The notes beneath the pieces are model-generated. The model had not been told where the DNA came from, made no database searches, and saw only the letters and a program-made list of their open reading frames with translations. 12,527 nt of DNA, taken from contig CAKSRC010000033.1 of the NCBI GenBank assembly GCA_934486915.1, positions 1 through 12,527 of the forward strand. The letters run 5' to 3'. This DNA is from an uncultured Eubacteriales bacterium (GTDB lineage Bacteria; Bacillota; Clostridia; Oscillospirales; Acutalibacteraceae). Made by a program: the position numbers and the translations under genes. Shown here in pieces: positions 6,007 to 12,527 of this stretch; the stretch's first letter is position 1; every line of letters starts with the position of its first letter.

Positions 6007-8409
6007 TTATTTTAATGGGGTTGCATTCCAAATGTCCCTAGCGTAATCTCTAATCGCTCTATCGGCTGCGAAACGGCCTGAATTTGCGATATTAATTAAG
6101 GACATCCTGTTCCATGCTTCTTTATTTTCGTAAAGTTCTGAGGCCTTATTTTGAGCCTTTGAATAATCTTCAAAGTCAGCCAAGACCATATATTGATCTC
6201 TTGTCAAAAGAGAATGATATATATCATCAAATTTTACACCTTTAAAGCCTTTTGGAAGTTCATCCATAGCGTTTTTAATGATGGCATTGTTTTGATAATA
6301 AACCATTGGGTCATATCTTAATTTTAGGTCTTCAACTTCGTCAGTAGTCATACCAAAGATTATAATATTATCGCTTCCCACAGCCTCGTTTATCTCTACG
6401 TTTGCGCCATCCAAAGTTCCAAGTGTGATAGCACCGTTTATCATAAATTTCATATTCGAGGTACCGCTTGCTTCTGTCCCTGCAAGGGAGATCTGCTCGC
6501 TTATTTCGGAAGCGGGCATAAGCTTCTCGGCTATAGTTACCTTATAATCCTCCAAAAATACGACTTTTAGCTTTTGGTTTACATCAGGGTCATTGTTAAT
6601 TGTCTCAGACAACATATAAATAAACCTAATAATTTGCTTTGCAAAGTAATACCCTGCGGCAGCTTTGGCTGCAAATATATATGTTTTAGGCATAAACGGT
6701 GCATTTGGATGAGCCTTTAACCATTGATACAATGACAAAATATGCAAAGCATTTAAGTGCTGCCTTTTGTATTCATGGAGCCTTTTTACTTGAACGTCAA
6801 ATATAGAATCAGGGTCTACAATTATATTGTTATGCTTCTTAATATAATTTGCCATTTCTTCTTTGTTGTGACGCTTAATCTTTGCAAGCTCTTTTAAAAC
6901 TTGAGCATCATTTTTGTATTTCAAAAGATTTTGGAGTTCTTCGGCATCATAGATGTACTTATCTCCAATAAGCTCTGTTATAAGTTTTGCAAGAGCCGGA
7001 TTGGACTGGTTAAGCCATCTTCTATGAGCTATACCATTGGTCACATTCTTAAACTTGTTTGGCATAACCGTATAGAAATCATGGAATACCGTATCCTTCA
7101 AAATCTCACTGTGAAGTTTAGAAACTCCATTAACGCTATGGCAAGCGGCTACTGCAAGATTAGCCATTTTAATCATACCATCGTTAATGATTGCCATCCT
7201 TCCAACTTGGTATGGATCGACACCCAAGCCATGCATATCTTCGCAAAATCTTCTATTGATTTCCTCGATAATTTGATAAATTCTTGGAAGTCTTCTTCTA
7301 AACATCTCTATATCCCAGCACTCCAAGGCCTCTTTCATAACAGTGTGGTTAGTATATGCCACAGTCCTTGTAACTATATCCCAAGCATCATCCCACGCAT
7401 AGCCACACTCATCAAGCATAATCCTCATAAGTTCGGGCACTGCCAAGACCGGGTGAGTATCGTTTAAGTGGATTGCAACAATATCAGGAAGATTATCCAA
7501 AGATTCGTTTTTCCTTAAATGACGGTGGATTATATCTTGTATTGTTGCAGAAACCAAGAAATACTGCTGAGAAAGTCTCAAGCTCTTACCCTCTGAATGG
7601 TTATCTTCGGGATATAGAACCTTTGTTATTACCTCAGCCATTGCGTTTTGCTCCATAGCTCTTACATAGTTCCCGCTATTAAAAAGTTTCATATCAAATT
7701 CAGTGGATTTTGCAGACCAAAGTCTCAATTTACTTACACCTTTGCCGCCCATACCGGAAACCATTAAGTCGTATGGTACAGCCATAACCTTAGTCGCATT
7801 AACAATATTAACCTCGTGATAAGCGCCGTCCCATGACTCTCTAACTTCTCCGTTAAAAAGTACCTCAACTGTCTTTTCGGGTCTGGGCTGAAGCCACACT
7901 TCGCCGCCGGGAAGCCAGAAATCAGGAAGTTCGGTCTGCCAACCTTCTATAAGCTTTTGACTAAATATACCATATTCATATTTTAATGAGTATCCCATGG
8001 CGGAATGTTTATTTGTAGCAAGACCGTCTAAAAAACAAGCTGCCAATCTTCCAAGGCCTCCATTACCAAGGCCTGCATCAGGTTCTTGCTCGTATATAGT
8101 ATCTATATTGACACCTAAGTTTGAAAGCGCAGCGGCAGCAGCCTCCTCAAGACCTAAATTAAAAAGGTTGTTTTTAAGGGACCTTCCCATTAAAAACTCC
8201 ATGCAAAGATAATATATTTGCTTGGTCCCTTGCTTTGCGGATTCTTGGCAAAACCTAGCTCTTCTTTGAGTTAGGATATCTTTAACTACCAAAACCAAAG
8301 CCTTATAATATTGTTCATCATTAGCTTCTGCAGGGCTAATCCCAAAATTATGTGATAACTTACCTACAATAAGTTTGCGAATTTCATTGCTGGACAATTT
8401 ATGACTCAT
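6007..8409 (-). CDS. glgP: Glycogen/starch/maltodextrin phosphorylase (GT35)
   Basis: GlgP releases glucose 1-phosphate from the non-reducing ends of alpha-1,4-glucans using phosphate and pyridoxal phosphate. The 800-residue product is near the usual bacterial length of about 800-815. The signature EASGTSNMKFMINGAITLGT is intact, with the PLP-binding lysine at K654. The active-site loop region ENKEA and the conserved GNGGLGRLAACFLD and IHLNDTHPVLAVPELMR blocks are also present. It is cytoplasmic and has no signal peptide. The ATG at 8409 follows GGAGGA (8416-8421) with good spacing. A strong promoter lies about 75 bases upstream. The GH13 gene starts 29 bases downstream with no terminator between, so the two form an operon. 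Together with malQ across the CBS gene this suggests a maltodextrin role as well as storage glycogen use. In a maltose context the same enzyme is often called MalP. Confidence 0.97.
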   Translation of the reverse strand: MSHKLSSNEIRKLIVGKLSHNFGISPAEANDEQYYKALVLVVKDILTQRRARFCQESAKQGTKQIYYLCMEFLMGRSLKNNLFNLGLEEAAAAALSNLGVNIDTIYEQEPDAGLGNGGLGRLAACFLDGLATNKHSAMGYSLKYEYGIFSQKLIEGWQTELPDFWLPGGEVWLQPRPEKTVEVLFNGEVRESWDGAYHEVNIVNATKVMAVPYDLMVSGMGGKGVSKLRLWSAKSTEFDMKLFNSGNYVRAMEQNAMAEVITKVLYPEDNHSEGKSLRLSQQYFLVSATIQDIIHRHLRKNESLDNLPDIVAIHLNDTHPVLAVPELMRIMLDECGYAWDDAWDIVTRTVAYTNHTVMKEALECWDIEMFRRRLPRIYQIIEEINRRFCEDMHGLGVDPYQVGRMAIINDGMIKMANLAVAACHSVNGVSKLHSEILKDTVFHDFYTVMPNKFKNVTNGIAHRRWLNQSNPALAKLITELIGDKYIYDAEELQNLLKYKNDAQVLKELAKIKRHNKEEMANYIKKHNNIIVDPDSIFDVQVKRLHEYKRQHLNALHILSLYQWLKAHPNAPFMPKTYIFAAKAAAGYYFAKQIIRFIYMLSETINNDPDVNQKLKVVFLEDYKVTIAEKLMPASEISEQISLAGTEASGTSNMKFMINGAITLGTLDGANVEINEAVGSDNIIIFGMTTDEVEDLKLRYDPMVYYQNNAIIKNAMDELPKGFKGVKFDDIYHSLLTRDQYMVLADFEDYSKAQNKASELYENKEAWNRMSLINIANSGRFAADRAIRDYARDIWNATPLK

Positions 8410-8481
8410 ATTTAATCCTCCATAATAATTCTTTAAAGTAATAGGGTTATCTCTTTGATATATTTAATTATATTAATTTTT

Positions 8482-8510
8482 ATTATACATTGATTTTCAA
8501 TTTAATTCAA
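8482..8510 (-). promoter_or_regulatory. Promoter of the glgP operon
   Basis: Read on the minus strand: -35 TTGAAT (8505-8510), 17-base spacer, -10 TATAAT (8482-8487). Transcription would start near 8475, giving a leader of about 65 bases. An inverted pair CATTGA/TCAATG (outer ends 8488 and 8512, 13-base spacer) overlies the core promoter and could be an operator. No CcpA-type cre site was recognised. Confidence 0.8.
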
Positions 8511-8568
8511 TGGATAAATTACATTTTTTGGAATAATAAAAATTGCCAAAAAATAAACGGTATAAATT

Positions 8569-8603
8569 AAGACTTTAAACTCTTATAAAAAGCTTAAAGT
8601 CTT
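8569..8603 (-). terminator. Probable terminator of trpS
   Basis: A 10-bp perfect stem, AAGACTTTAA (8569-8578) with TTAAAGTCTT (8594-8603), lies 19 bases after the trpS stop, with a 15-base loop. On the minus strand the following tract is only AATTTATACC, so termination may be weak. On the plus strand the flank is more T-rich, but no plus-strand gene ends here. Confidence 0.5.
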
Positions 8604-8622
8604 TTATTTAATTTATTATTGG

Positions 8623-9636
8623 TCAAGATATTGGTAAAAATCCAATCTTTCTTCTTGCTTTGCTTAGAGTACGTCTAGCAATACGATCGGCTTCATGAGC
8701 GGACTTTTTATAGCACTCTTCTAAATATGCCTTATCCTTTATCAAAAGATCAAATCTTTCTCTTATAGGCCTTAGTTCTTCGATTACTGCTTCTGCTACT
8801 CGAACTTTGAAATCTCCATATCCTTTACCTGCAAATTCTTCCTCTATTTGCTGATTGGTCTTGTTTGTGACAGCAGAATAAATTCCCATAAGGTTGTTGA
8901 TTCCGTCTTTTCCTTCCTTAAATTCAACTACAGCTTCTGAATCTGTCACGGCTCTTTTAAACTTTCTCATAATCGTATCGGCATCATCAAGCACGGCAAC
9001 AAAACCATTTAGGTTATCATCAGATTTAGACATTTTCTTAGACGGGTCCTGCAGTGACATTACTCTTGCGCCGATTTTAGGTATATAAGGCTCAGGTATC
9101 TTAAATGTATCTGAATATATTCCGTTGAAACGCTCTGCAATATCACGAGTAAGCTCTAAATGCTGCTTTTGGTCTGCTCCAACAGGAACTACATCGGCTT
9201 GATAAAGCAAAATATCCGCAGCCATAAGGCTTGGATATGTAAAAAGCCCAACGTTAATATTATCGCTATGCTTAGCACATTTATCCTTAAACTGCGTCAT
9301 TCTTGAAAGCTCACCAAACTGAGTATAACAATTTAATATCCACGCAAGCTCTGAATGACTGCTTACATGACTTTGAATAAAAAACAGACTCTTTTCTAAG
9401 TCTATTCCACATGCCAACAAAAGTGCATATGCTTCTAAAGTATTATGCCTAAACTTAGAAGGCTCCTGGCGAACAGTAATCGCATGAAGATCTGCAAGTG
9501 CAAATATACATCTAAACTCCTCTTGGAGGCTGGTCCAATTCTTAATAGCCCCCAAATAATTGCCCAACGTAATGGTTCCACTGGGCTGTATTGCACTAAA
9601 CAACGTCTTTTTAAGACCTTGTTTGTTTTCTTCCAT
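8623..9636 (-). CDS. trpS: Tryptophanyl-tRNA synthetase
   Basis: TrpS charges tRNA-Trp with tryptophan using ATP; it is an essential cytoplasmic class I aminoacyl-tRNA synthetase. The 337-residue length is normal for the bacterial enzyme. The N-terminal FSAIQPSGTITLGNYLGAI contains the HIGH-equivalent motif (TLGN). KMSKS is at residues 201-205, within KKMSKSDDN. Further family blocks are visible: YPSLMAADILLYQ, VPVGADQKQHLELTRDIAERFN, and a C-terminal helical region ending in the ARRKIGF segment typical of the family. The ATG at 9636 follows AGGAGGG (9643-9649) at 6 bases. It has its own promoter and a short leader, so it appears to be a single-gene unit. No T-box leader is present. It is transcribed divergently from the LRR/ART gene. 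Confidence 0.98.
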   Translation of the reverse strand: MEENKQGLKKTLFSAIQPSGTITLGNYLGAIKNWTSLQEEFRCIFALADLHAITVRQEPSKFRHNTLEAYALLLACGIDLEKSLFFIQSHVSSHSELAWILNCYTQFGELSRMTQFKDKCAKHSDNINVGLFTYPSLMAADILLYQADVVPVGADQKQHLELTRDIAERFNGIYSDTFKIPEPYIPKIGARVMSLQDPSKKMSKSDDNLNGFVAVLDDADTIMRKFKRAVTDSEAVVEFKEGKDGINNLMGIYSAVTNKTNQQIEEEFAGKGYGDFKVRVAEAVIEELRPIRERFDLLIKDKAYLEECYKKSAHEADRIARRTLSKARRKIGFLPIS

Positions 9637-9668
9637 ATATAACCCTCCTAATTTTTTGTATAAATTTT

Positions 9669-9698
9669 AGTATAACATATTCAATAATATCTAATCAA
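9669..9698 (-). promoter_or_regulatory. trpS promoter
   Basis: On the minus strand: -35 TTGATT (9693-9698), 18-base spacer, extended -10 TGTTATACT with TATACT at 9669-9674. The predicted start point is near 9662, about 25 bases before the ATG. That leaves no room for a T-box or an attenuator. Confidence 0.8.
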
Positions 9699-9747
9699 GG
9701 TTTTAAGGAAAATTTTTAAGCTTTTGTGTAGTGAAAAAAAATCAACT

Positions 9748-9773
9748 TAATTGACTCTAATTGTTCGTAATTG
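9748..9773 (+). repeat. Three TAATTG direct repeats at 10-bp spacing in the promoter
   Basis: TAATTG occurs at 9748-9753, 9758-9763 and 9768-9773. The period is exactly 10 bp, so all copies face the same side of the helix. They overlap the -35 element and fill the spacer of the LRR/ART promoter. This layout resembles direct-repeat operators, but no regulator can be named. Confidence 0.6.
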
Positions 9774-9780
9774 ATATAAT
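9751..9780 (+). promoter_or_regulatory. Promoter of the LRR/ART gene
   Basis: -35 TTGACT (9751-9756), 18-base spacer, perfect -10 TATAAT (9775-9780). Transcription would begin near 9787, about 28 bases before the proposed start codon. Because the TTG at 9761 lies between the two promoter elements, it cannot be the translation start of this transcript. Confidence 0.8.
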
Positions 9781-9800
9781 ATATGTTAATAATTATTTAT

Positions 9801-9807
9801 GGAGGTG
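9801..9807 (+). promoter_or_regulatory. Shine-Dalgarno site of the LRR/ART gene
   Basis: GGAGGTG is a near-perfect ribosome-binding site. The only in-frame candidate at normal spacing (7 bases) is ATT at 9815. A TTG at 9808 is one base away and out of frame; it reads only four codons before TAG. Confidence 0.75.
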
Positions 9808-9814
9808 TTGGCAT

Positions 9815-12472
9815 ATTTATAGTTTAAAAAATTCAAGTAGTACTAATAATTTTATAAATACACAAAAAGAAGCACCTAAATTTTCAAATTTGCCAACCTT
9901 AAACGCAAGTAGATTAAATAACGCTTCCCCATACCCTTCCTCCAATATGACTCCTCTCGATTTTAACTCTTTTGGTACTAATCAATTAAATATATCTGAT
10001 TCCAATATTAATAGCGACATTTTAAAAGATCTTAACAAGACTATAGAACATAACCCCAACATAGATACAATCGTGGGAAATAATGTACAACAAATTCAAT
10101 GCAAGTTCAGTGAGCTTAGCGAAAAAGCTAACAGGCAAATTAAAGTATTAAAATTTCCTCAATTAGAAATGATCCCTGAAGGCGCCTTTGAACACACACA
10201 TATAGAAGAGGTGCATTTGCATAACCTAAAGGTACTGCCCAACAATACCTTTCTTGAGTGTAGGCAACTTAAACAGGTAGTGATACCAATGGTAGAGGAA
10301 ATAGGCAACAAAGCATTTTATAACTGTGTATCCTTAGGCCCACTGTATGCAAATAGTGTTACGACTATAGGTGAAAATGTATTTAACGGTTCCGGTTTAA
10401 TAAGCCTAACCATGAATTCTCTTACATCTATAAGCTCTCAGTTTAGTACCTGCAAGAAACTTGCTTCGGTAAGTCTCAAGAGTATACAAAACGTCCCTGG
10501 GCATATATTTAAAAATTGCCAATCTCTTCGAACAGTATATATTTCAAATGCCTCAATAATACAACCCTACGCATTTTTTAAATGCCCAAATCTTGAAACT
10601 GTACATTGTAGTAGCGCAATCACCATTAAACAATCTGCCTTTGAAAGTTCAGGACTTCGGCGCATTCATATGGCTAGTGCAACTTCAATTGAAGCACATG
10701 CTTTTTTAAATTGTAAAAATTTAAAAAGAATATACTGGTTCGATCAAGTAATCACACCCACTTATAATAAAGTAACAAGATCCCCAAATGCTGATCAGAT
10801 ACATATAGATGATAATGCATTTGAAGGATTAGATCCAAATCTTATTGCCAGCATTGCAGAATTTACAGGTAATAATTACTTATACTATCCGGAACTACGC
10901 TCAGGTTTTAAAAATCAACTCAATCAATATCAATTTACTCAATCAAGTGATCAAAGGTTAATAGCTCCATTTTCTGAAGCATACAGAAACAAAAATGCTA
11001 TGTATAGAAATATCAAATTTGGTCTGGACCTAGACGGACCCCAAAGATGTTCTATACAAACTCTCAAAAATGCAATCCAGTATTGCACAAACACAGGAAC
11101 CTTAACGCTATATAGAGGTATAAAGTATATAAATACAGTTTTGCAAATGGCAAATCAAAGATTTACAGATGAAATCGACGACATAGAACTATTAAAAAAC
11201 AAAATTATTTTTGACCGTTCATTTATAAGTACAAGTATATCAGAAACTTCGGCCAAATTTTACATAAAAAGTGCAACCGATGATAATCCGGGCATACTTC
11301 TCATAATTAATGTACCTGAAGGTACTAATATATCACTAATGCCCATTGCGAATGAAAATGATGAAGTTGTATTAAATAGATACCAAAAGCTTAAAATCTG
11401 TAAGGTGGATATGCAAGCTGGTAATGTCATTAAAATTTATTGTACGGCAATATACGACAATGAAAATACACAGCAAACAGAAGAGAATATATACAACAGT
11501 GATGAATTTAAAAAATATCAAAGAGAATTTGAATTAAGGTTAGGCCAATATGCCTATACACACCAAAGGTCTTATAACATTGTTCACAGGGCCATAGAAA
11601 GGATTAAAGCAAACTATCAAATAAATGACGCAGGGGATAATATAGCACAACACTCAACATACGTACAAGCATTTTTCTCTAACCCCCAATATATGGGTAT
11701 TAATATTCCAGGAAATACTATGGATCCAAATGATAAATATTTAAGCCCAGAACAAATTAAATTAATGTTAAAAAGCCAAATCCCCAATGATCAACTTGAT
11801 TCCCCGGGAAATCTAAGAGAAAAAATGGCTGCCTTGCAATCATCTTCACCCAATGGTATTGGGATAAAAACACTTCGCACAACAGAACCTAAAATAGATA
11901 GCCTCCCTCGTGATGAAGCTGCTCAAATAAACTTTCAAAGGCCTGCAAACTACCAGGATATAATGGGGCTTCCAAGAAGTTCAAGGGAGATTTATTATCA
12001 AAGTCAGCATGCCCGTATAGATGGCATGAGCCCTATAATTTCTAATGAGACAAGACTTGTTCCTGTAGCTTCCTATAATAATCAAATGTATCAAATAAGG
12101 GGATTTTTCGGAAAACGCCTCATTGCCGGAACATCAGAAACCACCAAGCATTTACTTACATACTTTAAATCATTAGGCTTTAAAAGCGACCGAGATTTAT
12201 TGGACTTTAGGCTTGCAATCATGGGTTACATACTCCCCGAAAATAATGGCTCATTATACGAAATATTACAAGCCTCACATGAAGTGGGTGTCCACGGAAC
12301 TGAAAATGTTTCCACAGCCGAGACCATGGATAAAACAATTGACCCATTGTCAGAAAAAGAACTTAGAGAAAAGGTTTGCCAAGACAAAATGTTCCCATAT
12401 GAACTCTGCCTTAAAAAGCAGCAAGAAGACAATAAAGAAGACCCCAAAGAGGACAAAAATAAAAAGAAATGA
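9815..12472 (+). CDS. BspA-type leucine-rich repeat protein with ADP-ribosyltransferase-like domain
   Basis: The product has 885 residues if translation starts at ATT 9815. Residues 1-75 are Ser/Asn/Pro-rich and look disordered. About 105-311 form eight or nine BspA-type (LRR_5) repeats of roughly 20-23 residues, with recurring pairs such as GAFEHTHIEEVHL and AFFKCPNLETVH. About 380-550 match the ADP-ribosyltransferase exoenzyme pattern: LYRGI with R434, FISTS with S472-T-S474, and a late NDEVVL with E517, where the usual E/Q-x-E reads N-x-E. About 550-885 are unassigned and end in a Lys/Asp/Glu-rich tail. LRRs of this type usually bind surfaces or partners, and ART domains transfer ADP-ribose from NAD to proteins, so a toxin or host-directed effector is the best inference. 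No signal peptide, membrane segment or wall anchor is visible, so the export route is unknown. The gene stands alone under its own promoter, and no immunity gene is visible beside it. Confidence 0.8.
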   Translation: MYSLKNSSSTNNFINTQKEAPKFSNLPTLNASRLNNASPYPSSNMTPLDFNSFGTNQLNISDSNINSDILKDLNKTIEHNPNIDTIVGNNVQQIQCKFSELSEKANRQIKVLKFPQLEMIPEGAFEHTHIEEVHLHNLKVLPNNTFLECRQLKQVVIPMVEEIGNKAFYNCVSLGPLYANSVTTIGENVFNGSGLISLTMNSLTSISSQFSTCKKLASVSLKSIQNVPGHIFKNCQSLRTVYISNASIIQPYAFFKCPNLETVHCSSAITIKQSAFESSGLRRIHMASATSIEAHAFLNCKNLKRIYWFDQVITPTYNKVTRSPNADQIHIDDNAFEGLDPNLIASIAEFTGNNYLYYPELRSGFKNQLNQYQFTQSSDQRLIAPFSEAYRNKNAMYRNIKFGLDLDGPQRCSIQTLKNAIQYCTNTGTLTLYRGIKYINTVLQMANQRFTDEIDDIELLKNKIIFDRSFISTSISETSAKFYIKSATDDNPGILLIINVPEGTNISLMPIANENDEVVLNRYQKLKICKVDMQAGNVIKIYCTAIYDNENTQQTEENIYNSDEFKKYQREFELRLGQYAYTHQRSYNIVHRAIERIKANYQINDAGDNIAQHSTYVQAFFSNPQYMGINIPGNTMDPNDKYLSPEQIKLMLKSQIPNDQLDSPGNLREKMAALQSSSPNGIGIKTLRTTEPKIDSLPRDEAAQINFQRPANYQDIMGLPRSSREIYYQSQHARIDGMSPIISNETRLVPVASYNNQMYQIRGFFGKRLIAGTSETTKHLLTYFKSLGFKSDRDLLDFRLAIMGYILPENNGSLYEILQASHEVGVHGTENVSTAETMDKTIDPLSEKELREKVCQDKMFPYELCLKKQQEDNKEDPKEDKNKKK

Positions 12473-12509
12473 TATTATCTTAATTTCAACACTAAGTACT
12501 AATCTTGTG

Positions 12510-12527
12510 AAAAAAGCAGCCCATATG
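12510..12527 (+). terminator. Probable left half of a terminator, cut by the window end
   Basis: After the LRR/ART stop the sequence reads six A, then GCAGCCC, then the self-complementary CATATG, where the window ends. This is what the first arm and centre of a hairpin flanked by A and T tracts would look like. The second arm lies outside the window, so this is a prediction. Confidence 0.45.

Noticed and set aside
6901..7467. Plus-strand open frame of 188 codons
   Set aside because: It is antisense to the highly conserved glgP sequence, has no ribosome-binding site, and its translation looks like the complement of glgP codons.
9808..9822. Four-codon open frame (TTG to TAG) after the GGAGGTG site, as an upstream minigene
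   Set aside because: The TTG is one base from the Shine-Dalgarno, too close to be used. More likely chance, though a small indel here cannot be excluded.

Overview
The window is AT-rich with strong Shine-Dalgarno sites (GGAGG type), sigma-A-like promoters and compact intrinsic terminators. This fits a low-GC member of the Bacillota, most likely a fermentative Clostridia-like bacterium that lives on host or dietary alpha-glucans. The species cannot be named from the sequence alone. No rRNA, tRNA, CRISPR array, transposase or phage gene was seen, and no gap between genes exceeds 300 bases.

Layout. (1) 1-588, plus: the 3' end of an unrecognised gene cut by the window edge. (2) 618-2955, plus: a tight pair made of a DNase I-fold phosphatase resembling maltose 6'-phosphate phosphatase (mapP-like) and 4-alpha-glucanotransferase (malQ). 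They are one base apart, and a strong hairpin terminator follows. (3) 3017-3448, minus: a small two-CBS-domain protein. (4) 8409-3575, minus: an operon of glycogen/maltodextrin phosphorylase (glgP) and a GH13 alpha-glucan hydrolase. The hydrolase carries an unusual lysine-rich C-terminal tail containing a recent 126-bp tandem duplication. (5) 9636-8623, minus: tryptophanyl-tRNA synthetase (trpS). (6) 9815-12472, plus, divergent from trpS: an 885-residue protein combining BspA-type leucine-rich repeats with an ADP-ribosyltransferase-like domain. It has no visible signal peptide.

How the genes fit together. Sections 2 and 4 form a cytoplasmic alpha-glucan catabolic set. The phosphatase would release maltose from PTS-imported maltose 6'-phosphate, and MalQ would disproportionate maltose and maltodextrins. 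GlgP would phosphorolyse chains to glucose 1-phosphate, and the GH13 enzyme would trim or debranch what GlgP cannot use. No glycogen-synthesis or transporter gene lies in the window. CBS and trpS look like unrelated neighbours.

The most unusual item is the LRR + ART protein, which looks like a toxin or effector. Its promoter (TTGACT-18-TATAAT) contains three TAATTG hexamers spaced exactly 10 bp apart. It also rules out the upstream TTG start, leaving an ATT as the best-placed start codon.
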